From Candidatus Zhuqueibacterota bacterium (GTDB lineage: Bacteria; Zhuqueibacterota; Zhuqueibacteria; Zhuqueibacterales; Geothermadaptataceae), in contig WFVT01000382.1 in assembly GCA_015491485.1 (NCBI GenBank), positions 1 through 33,431 of the forward strand: a stretch of 33,431 bases of DNA, written 5' to 3'. The notes under the pieces were generated by a model. It was not told the origin of the DNA and ran no database searches. It saw nothing but the letters and a program-made list of their open reading frames with translations. Below are positions 26,952 through 33,431 of this stretch, piece after piece (the first letter of the stretch is position 1; every line of letters starts with the position of its first letter). The translations under genes and the position numbers were made by a program.

Positions 26952-28304
26952 ATGCGATTAGTAACCCGAGAGAACGGCTTACGGGCTTATATGCTCCTTG
27001 CGAAAAACGATATGGGCAAGGAGGTTGATTCTGAAAAAATCAAAACCATATTGCAAAAAAGCGGCGTCACTTATGGCGTCAAGTTGGACCACTGGGAGGA
27101 GGTATTCCAGAAATTTTCCAAAGGTCAATTGAACCGCAACTCCATTCTGGTGGCGGAAGGCAAAGAGCCGATTCCGGGAGAACCCGGGAAAATTGAATAT
27201 TTCGTACCGTTGATGCGCCGGTTTCCTATCAAAAAGCACGAGCGGAATTTCCTGGATGATATTTTGATCAAAGTGAAGAGAGGCCAGCCGATCTTCAGGC
27301 TCCATCCGCCGGGAGAGGGAACGGCGGGAATGACCGTAACAGGAGACCCCATTCCCGCGCCACCGGGAGAGCCGGCCGAGCCGCCGCCGGTTAAAAATAT
27401 TGGCCAACATCCTCAGGACCCGAACACTTACGTGGCCCTGATCGATGGGACGTTGAATTATCATCCCGAAAAAGGATTTACCATCTGGCCCCTGGAAGAA
27501 ATTCCGCGAGCCATTTCTCGGGCTTTTGGTGAGCTGGATATCAAGCATTCGCTGCTGGTGCATGGCGATATCAAAAGCGGGTCGCAAGTGCAGGTCGCCG
27601 GAGATTTGTTTGTGTTAGGCGTGGTGGAAGACGCTCAGGTTTCAGCAGGGGGAGATATTTATATTCTCAATGGGTTTGTCGGACGCGGTAAGGGAGTGAT
27701 TCGTGCGGGCAATAATGTGTATGTGCAGCATGTGGATAATCAAACCATATATGCGGAAAACGACATTTATGTCGATGATGAGGCCATGAACTGTCAATTG
27801 CACGCCGGCCGGAATGTGATTTTTACCGGCAAAAAGTCGTGTATTATCGGAGGCAAGGTGGAAGTGGGGGAGAAATTGAGAGTGTACCGCGCCGGCAATG
27901 TCAAACACATCCAGACTCTGATCCACATTGCGCAGGATGACGAATTGATTGCCGAGTTGAAAAATAAGCAAAAAGAGCTTGCTTATTTTAACGAAGAGTT
28001 GGCTAACGTTAAGCATAATATTTTCCGTTTCGTGAAGACCACAGCGGGCAGTCAACCGCTTCCAGAAAAACTCGAAAAAAAGTTCCGTGAATGGCTCCGC
28101 ATGCGGGATTTTTATGATGAAATGATCGCGCGGCTGAAAAAGGAGATCGAGGAGATGACGCAGCGGTTGGCCCGTCAGCGGTCCAGAATCCGAATTGAAA
28201 TCACCGGCCCTGCATATCCCGGCGTGCACATCCGTCATGGCAAACGGACCTATCAAATTTACCGGCCCAGTTATAATCTGGCGATCACCTACGACGATTT
28301 TTGA
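26952..28304 (+). CDS. FapA/DUF342 family protein
   Basis: DUF342-like repeated beta motifs (HSLLVHGDIKSGSQVQVAGDLFVLGVVEDAQVSAGGDIYILNGFVGRGKGVIRAGNNVYVQHV) and C-terminal coiled coil. Confidence 0.8.
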   Translation: MRLVTRENGLRAYMLLAKNDMGKEVDSEKIKTILQKSGVTYGVKLDHWEEVFQKFSKGQLNRNSILVAEGKEPIPGEPGKIEYFVPLMRRFPIKKHERNFLDDILIKVKRGQPIFRLHPPGEGTAGMTVTGDPIPAPPGEPAEPPPVKNIGQHPQDPNTYVALIDGTLNYHPEKGFTIWPLEEIPRAISRAFGELDIKHSLLVHGDIKSGSQVQVAGDLFVLGVVEDAQVSAGGDIYILNGFVGRGKGVIRAGNNVYVQHVDNQTIYAENDIYVDDEAMNCQLHAGRNVIFTGKKSCIIGGKVEVGEKLRVYRAGNVKHIQTLIHIAQDDELIAELKNKQKELAYFNEELANVKHNIFRFVKTTAGSQPLPEKLEKKFREWLRMRDFYDEMIARLKKEIEEMTQRLARQRSRIRIEITGPAYPGVHIRHGKRTYQIYRPSYNLAITYDDF

Positions 28305-28703
28305 GGCCTTGATGAAAAACAGCGTCCTCCCGATCGTTACCGCAGAATGAAAGCGTCTTGGTTTTGTCGTCATTGGATCCGAGGAGAAAATCTTCCTTAA
28401 AACAGAGTCCCGCCTTTCACCCATCATCGGATTATCCTTTGCAGCGGCTGTATCTCCATTTACGTGTCGTCGAACGCCGTTTGTGATCCGCTGCTCAAAT
28501 CCCCGATAAACAAAACCGGTCTTTTCCCGTCTAATGTTGTGCGATTGGTACTGTTCTTCAATGGTGGAGCATGTTGAAAAATCGAAGCGAGTCCGGAAAT
28601 GATCGGAATCCGGACGCTGAAACAACCGTTCCGTATTTGGGCTGACGATACGGTCCGCCCCCAAACCCGTTGATCCATTTTGTGTTAGAGCAGGAGGGAA
28701 TCC

Positions 28704-31700
28704 ATGAAACAAGATCGAATCATGCGGCACAGCGCCGTGGCAGCGGTTTTATTGCTGTTTGTGCTGGCTGGCGCCGCTTTTGCCCAGTTCGATGCCGAGC
28801 TGTTCAAGGGCATGCAGGCCAGGTCAATCGGACCGGCGGGCATGAGCGGCCGTGTGGCGGCTGTGGATGTGGTCGTAAGCAATCCGGATATCATTTACGT
28901 GGGCGCCGCCACCGGCGGTCTGTGGAAATCCATCAACGGCGGCGTCACCTGGAAGCCGCTGTTCGACGACCAGCCGGTGGCATCTATCGGTGCAGTGGCG
29001 GTGTTTCAGGCGAACCCGGACGTCGTCTGGGTGGGCACCGGTGAGGGCAACCCGCGCAACAGCAGCAGCGTGGGCAACGGTGTGTACAAAAGCCTGGACG
29101 GCGGCGAGACCTGGCAGTACATGGGCCTTGCCGGCACCGAAAAAATCCATCGCATCATCCTGCATCCCACCGATCCGAACATCGCGTATGTGGCGGCGCT
29201 GGGCCCCACCTGGGGCGAGAGCGCGCAGCGCGGCGTGTTCAAAACCACCGACGGCGGCAAGACCTGGAAAAAGGTGCTGTACGTAAACGAGACCACCGGC
29301 GCCGCCGATCTGGTGATGGATCCGCGCAATCCCAACAAGCTGTTTGCCGCCATGTGGCAGCACCGGCGCTGGCCGTGGTTCTTCAAATCCGGCGGGCCGG
29401 GCAGCGGTTTGTACGTGACCTACGACGGCGGCGAAACCTGGAAGAAGCTCACCGACAAAGACGGCCTGCCCAAAGGTGAACTGGGCCGCATCGGTGTCGC
29501 CATTGCCCGCAGCAACCCCGATGTGGTGTACGCACTGGTCGAGGCGAAAAAGAATGTGCTCTGCCGTTCCGATGACGGCGGCCGCACCTGGAAGATCGTG
29601 AACCGATCCCGTAATGTGGCGCCGCGGCCGTTCTATTTCGCCGATATCCGTGTCGATCCGCAAAACGAAAACCGCATTTACAATTTGCATCAATCGATTA
29701 CCTTCAGCGAGGACGGCGGCAAAACGTTCAAGCCGCTCACCCGCGCACGCATCCATCCGGATCACCATGCGCTGTGGATTCATCCGGAGGACGGCAGCTT
29801 CATGGTCAACGGCAATGACGGCGGCGTGTACATCAGCCATGACCGCGGCAAGACCTGGCGGTTTGTGGAAAATCTGCCGCTGGCGCAGTTCTATCACATC
29901 AATGTCGATAATCAAATTCCGTTCAACGTGTACGGCGGTATGCAGGACAACGGCTCGTGGCGCGGGCCCAGTGATGTGTGGGAGAACGGCGGCATCCGCA
30001 ACTACCACTGGATGGAAGTCGGCTTCGGCGATGGTTTCGCCACCCTGGCCGATCCGGACGATCCCACCATCGGTTATTCCATGTCGCAGGGCGGCTACCT
30101 GCGCCGGTTCAACACCAAAACCGGCGAGCGCAAGGACATCCGCCCGTGGGGGCCGGACACGGTGAAGCTGCGGTTCAACTGGAACGCCGCCATCGCCATC
30201 GACCCGTTCGATTCCAAAACCATTTACTACGGCAGCCAGTTTGTGCACATGAGCCCGGATCGCGGCGATACGTGGAAAATCATCAGCCCGGACCTGACCA
30301 CCAACGATCCGAGCAAGCAGAAACAGGACGAAAGCGGCGGCCTGACCCGGGACGTCACCGCGGCGGAAAATTACACCTCGATCCTGACCATTGCGCCGAG
30401 CCCGGTGAAAAAGGGCGTGATCTGGGTGGGCACGGACGACGGCCTGGTGCATGTCACCACCGACGGCGGCAAAACCTGGAAAAAGATTTCGAACAAGATT
30501 CCCGGCCTGCCGGCCAACACCTGGTGTCCGCACATCGAGGCGTCCAAATTCGAGCCGGATGTGGCGTACGTGGTGTTCGATAACCACCGCCGCAACGACT
30601 GGACGACCTATGTTTATAAGGTGACCGGCTATGGCAAAAAGTGGATCAGCCTGACCAAAAACGATCCCACCAAAGGCAAAAAGAACGAAATCTGGGGCTA
30701 TGCGCATGTGATCGAGCAGGATCCGGTGAAAAAGGAACTGCTCTATCTGGGCACCGAGTTCGGGCTGTGGATCAGCTTCGACGAGGGCCAGCACTGGATG
30801 AAATGGACGCACGGTGTGCCCACGGTGGCCGTACGCGCGCTGGTGGTGCATCCGCGCGATCATGATCTGGTGATCGGCACGCACGGCCGAGCGGCTTACA
30901 TTCTGGATGACGTGCGGCCGCTGCGCGAAATGAGCGAAGCGCTGACGAAAAAGCCGCTGCACCTGTTCGAGATTCCGAAGACCTATCAGCACCAGATCAA
31001 GCAGGTGGACGGCTACCGTTTTCCGGCCAGCGGCATGTTCATGGGCAAAAGCCGGCCGTACGGCGCGTTGATCACATACTACATCGAGCCGTCGCAGGTG
31101 AAGACGGCGAAAGCGGAGCCCGAGTCTTCCATGAGAGCCGCCAATGCGAATGATGTGGATCAGAAAAAGAAAAAGCCCAAAGTCAAAATCGAAATTCTCG
31201 ACAGCACCGGCAAGGTGGTGCGCAAAATGGACGGCCCGATGGAAAAGGGCATCAACCGGGTGGCCTGGGACCTGCGCACCGACGGCTTCAAATTTCCCTC
31301 TTTGAATGAGCGGCAACGCCGCCGGTTTACGCCGCGTGGCCCGGAAGTATTGCCCGGCGTGTACACGGTAAAAATCAAAATGGGCGAACACGAGGTGAGC
31401 GGCCAGGTACAGGTGCTGCCCGATCCGCGCGTGGACATCCCGCTGGCCGAACGCAAGGAGAAGTTCGATGCCATCCGCCGGGTGGGCCAGAAAATCGAGA
31501 TCGTCACCGAGGTGGTGAACCGGGTCAAAACCCTGCGCAAGCGCATCGATCAGGCGCTGGAGCAGGTCAAAGACCGTAACGATGATGCGGCCATAGACCT
31601 GAAAAAAGCGGCGCGCCGCCTGAAAAAGCGCTTGATGGATGTGGTCACTCAGTTCGTGGATCCGCCCGACCGCGAGGGCATCTATCCGCGCGACCGCACC

Positions 31701-31940
31701 GTCATCGCCAAACTCGGTTACGTGGCGCGGAGTCTGAGTACGTCATATGATAAACCCACGCAGGCGCAACTGACGTACTTGCGGCAGGCGGAGGCGCTGC
31801 TTGAAAAACGGCTCGCGGAGTTCAACCAGGTGCTGGCCACCGACGTGGCCGATTTCCGGAAGAAGGTGGAAGCCGCCAGGTTGAGTTTGCTGCCGGCCTA
31901 TGAACCGCTGGATTTGAACTGGACCCCGAAAAAGCCATAG
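28704..31940 (+). CDS. BNR/Asp-box repeat (sortilin VPS10-like) secreted protein, 1078 aa
   Basis: About ten [S/T]xDxGxTWK-type repeats (SINGGVTWK, SLDGGETWQ, TTDGGKTWKK, TYDGGETWKK, SDDGGRTWK, EDGGKTFK, HDRGKTWR, PDRGDTWK, TTDGGKTWKK, FDEGQHWMK); signal peptide; C-terminal FlgD-like GINRVAWDLRTDG. Confidence 0.88.
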   Translation: MKQDRIMRHSAVAAVLLLFVLAGAAFAQFDAELFKGMQARSIGPAGMSGRVAAVDVVVSNPDIIYVGAATGGLWKSINGGVTWKPLFDDQPVASIGAVAVFQANPDVVWVGTGEGNPRNSSSVGNGVYKSLDGGETWQYMGLAGTEKIHRIILHPTDPNIAYVAALGPTWGESAQRGVFKTTDGGKTWKKVLYVNETTGAADLVMDPRNPNKLFAAMWQHRRWPWFFKSGGPGSGLYVTYDGGETWKKLTDKDGLPKGELGRIGVAIARSNPDVVYALVEAKKNVLCRSDDGGRTWKIVNRSRNVAPRPFYFADIRVDPQNENRIYNLHQSITFSEDGGKTFKPLTRARIHPDHHALWIHPEDGSFMVNGNDGGVYISHDRGKTWRFVENLPLAQFYHINVDNQIPFNVYGGMQDNGSWRGPSDVWENGGIRNYHWMEVGFGDGFATLADPDDPTIGYSMSQGGYLRRFNTKTGERKDIRPWGPDTVKLRFNWNAAIAIDPFDSKTIYYGSQFVHMSPDRGDTWKIISPDLTTNDPSKQKQDESGGLTRDVTAAENYTSILTIAPSPVKKGVIWVGTDDGLVHVTTDGGKTWKKISNKIPGLPANTWCPHIEASKFEPDVAYVVFDNHRRNDWTTYVYKVTGYGKKWISLTKNDPTKGKKNEIWGYAHVIEQDPVKKELLYLGTEFGLWISFDEGQHWMKWTHGVPTVAVRALVVHPRDHDLVIGTHGRAAYILDDVRPLREMSEALTKKPLHLFEIPKTYQHQIKQVDGYRFPASGMFMGKSRPYGALITYYIEPSQVKTAKAEPESSMRAANANDVDQKKKKPKVKIEILDSTGKVVRKMDGPMEKGINRVAWDLRTDGFKFPSLNERQRRRFTPRGPEVLPGVYTVKIKMGEHEVSGQVQVLPDPRVDIPLAERKEKFDAIRRVGQKIEIVTEVVNRVKTLRKRIDQALEQVKDRNDDAAIDLKKAARRLKKRLMDVVTQFVDPPDREGIYPRDRTVIAKLGYVARSLSTSYDKPTQAQLTYLRQAEALLEKRLAEFNQVLATDVADFRKKVEAARLSLLPAYEPLDLNWTPKKP

Positions 31941-31988
31941 CGTTCGCACGCCAAAGCGCGTCGGACGGATACGGAAGAATGCTGCAAG

Positions 31989-32027
31989 AAAAGATCGCCC
32001 CGCATGATCTGCGCAGGGCGATCTTTT
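31989..32027 (+). terminator. Strong (bidirectional-looking) Rho-independent terminator
   Basis: AAAAGATCGCCC(31989-32000)/GGGCGATCTTTT(32016-32027), 12-bp perfect stem, 15-nt loop, T-rich 3' arm, 48 nt after the BNR gene stop. Confidence 0.85.
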
Positions 32028-32135
32028 CATATAGGCCGCCACACAAGCATGGCTGTTTTCGATCGAGGTTGATAAACTGAACGACATTTGAGATCATCCA
32101 AACCTGCGGCAAAGCCGCAACTGAACCGGAGACCT

Positions 32136-33431
32136 ATGCGCGATTGGTTTCGGAGTCTGTATCTGTTGCTGATTACCGCGCCGCTTCTGGCGCAACAACC
32201 GGACGACGGCGTCATCACCGGCCGGGTGACCGACGCCCGCACTTACAAACCGGTGCCTTTTGCAGAAATCATCATTGTCGGCCATGAACGCGGCGACGCT
32301 TCCAACGCCCGCGGCCTATTTTTCATCGGCGGACTGCCTCCCGGGGAGTACGATTTGCAGGTGCGGCGGCAGGGCTATTCGCCGCGTACGCTTACCGGGA
32401 TGCGGGTCAATCCGGGCGACACCCTGCGGCTGGATATCGCGCTCGAGCCGGCGGTCATCGCCATGGATGAGCTGGTGGTTACCGCATCCCGGATGGAAGA
32501 ATTCGAGTATGATATTCCGCAGCTCATTTCCATGGTGACGCGGCGGCAGTTGCGCGACCGCATGGCCAACCAGACGCCCGAGGCGCTGCGCGAGGCCATG
32601 GGAGTGTTTATGCAAAAAACCAATCAGGGGGGCGGCTCACCGATTCTACGCGGTCTGAAAGCCAACAAAGTGCTGCTGCTCATCGATGGCATCCGGATGA
32701 ACAACGCCACCTACCGCGGCGGCAATTTGCAATATCTCAACACCGTCGATCCGTTCTCGCTGCAGCGGATCGAAGTGGTGCACGGCCCGGTGTCGGTGCT
32801 GTACGGCAGCGACGCCCTCGGCGGCGCGATCCATCTGGTGACGCGCGAGCCGGAACTATCACCAAAGGGAGTGCGCTGGCAGGCGGTGTTGGGCGGACTG
32901 GCTTCCAGCGCCGATCAGAGCCGGATGGCGCACGGGCAGGTGATCGTGGCCGGGCGTAAGCTGGGCCTGCTGATGACCGGCGGCTGGCGTTCGTACGGCG
33001 ACGTGATCCGCGGCAGCCGCGGCGGCGAGTTGCTAATGCAGCGGCTGCGTAACGATAGCCGCGCCGTCCGCCGCCTGGAACGCAGGCAATCGCCCAACGG
33101 TTACCGGGCGTATGATGTGTTCGCCAAAGCGCTGTGGCAGCCCGCCGCCGACGCCGAAATCGTGCTGGCGTATCAGAACAGCCGCCAGCCGGAGGTGCCG
33201 CGGTATGACGTGTACGAGGTGCAGAAATACCTTCTCTGGCAGTACCGCCCGCAGGAGCGCGACCTGGCCTATGCCGTGCTGCGCTGGAAACGGCCGAACC
33301 GGTTTTTCCAGCAGGCGGCGCTCACGCTATCCTGGCACCGGCAGTACGAGCAGCGCGTGCGGCAGAAACGCGCCAGCTCGTGGCGCACCTACGATGCCTT
33401 CCGCACGGAAACCCTGGGCGTGCAATGGCAG
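32136..33431 (+). CDS. TonB-dependent receptor, partial (runs off right edge)
   Basis: My translation from ATG 32136: MRDWFRSLYLLLITAPLLAQQPDDGVITGRVTDARTYKPVPFAEIIIVGHERGDASNARGLFFIGGLPPGEYDLQVRRQGYSPRTL...DELVVTASRMEEFEYDIPQLISMVTRRQL...LLLIDGIRMNNATYRGGNLQYLNTVDPFSLQRIEVVHGPVSVLYGSDALGGAIHLVT; open to the last base in frame. Absent from the ORF track because it lacks a stop. Confidence 0.9.
   Translation, partial: MRDWFRSLYLLLITAPLLAQQPDDGVITGRVTDARTYKPVPFAEIIIVGHERGDASNARGLFFIGGLPPGEYDLQVRRQGYSPRTLTGMRVNPGDTLRLDIALEPAVIAMDELVVTASRMEEFEYDIPQLISMVTRRQLRDRMANQTPEALREAMGVFMQKTNQGGGSPILRGLKANKVLLLIDGIRMNNATYRGGNLQYLNTVDPFSLQRIEVVHGPVSVLYGSDALGGAIHLVTREPELSPKGVRWQAVLGGLASSADQSRMAHGQVIVAGRKLGLLMTGGWRSYGDVIRGSRGGELLMQRLRNDSRAVRRLERRQSPNGYRAYDVFAKALWQPAADAEIVLAYQNSRQPEVPRYDVYEVQKYLLWQYRPQERDLAYAVLRWKRPNRFFQQAALTLSWHRQYEQRVRQKRASSWRTYDAFRTETLGVQWQ

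Noticed and set aside
27642-28730. 362-aa minus-strand ORF extending into the 28305-28703 gap
   Set aside because: Mostly antisense to the FapA/DUF342 gene; the part in the gap has no recognisable protein features.
28824-31391. 855-aa ORF on the minus strand opposite the BNR gene
   Set aside because: Lies fully antisense to a convincingly coding gene; the translation is His/Arg/Ala/Val-rich with no domain resemblance, consistent with a shadow ORF from GC-biased codon usage.

Overview
The window is a 33.4 kb bacterial chromosomal fragment. It looks like a Gram-negative from the FCB/Calditrichota/KSB1-like sphere. That is an inference from TonB-dependent receptors with CarboxypepD_reg-like N-termini, a PorV/PorQ-like protein, and a C-terminal 'HQNYPNPFNPETVIRFSL...SGVYFYRL' sorting-type domain. 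About 19 protein-coding genes are supported. From left to right they are: a small TA-like antitoxin with a truncated PIN toxin; a Gfo/Idh/MocA oxidoreductase plus a nucleotidyltransferase/LbH protein; a PpiC-like lipoprotein plus a ceramidase-like protein; a small hypothetical; a SprT-like protein; a porin-like protein; small membrane/hypothetical proteins and an SSS symporter; a GNAT protein; a secreted GH57/38-like protein; a four-gene minus-strand operon (TonB receptor, FN3/FlgD-like protein, PorV-like protein, sorting-domain protein); a membrane-anchored PHP protein; a FapA/DUF342 protein; a large BNR/sortilin-like protein; and a TonB receptor cut by the right edge, which is absent from the supplied ORF track. 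No tRNA, rRNA, CRISPR array or complete transposon was recognised. The most interesting non-coding signals are (i) a promoter-hairpin-T8 unit plus a nested long-range RNA structure ahead of the porin-like gene (about 8994-9290), (ii) structured, inverted-repeat intergenic elements built from 'CACGGATGA/TCATCCGCG' and 'CACAAGCTACCAGCTTGTG' units, and (iii) repeated half-sites upstream of the degraded TA locus. No clearly novel defence or enzymatic system could be demonstrated by eye.
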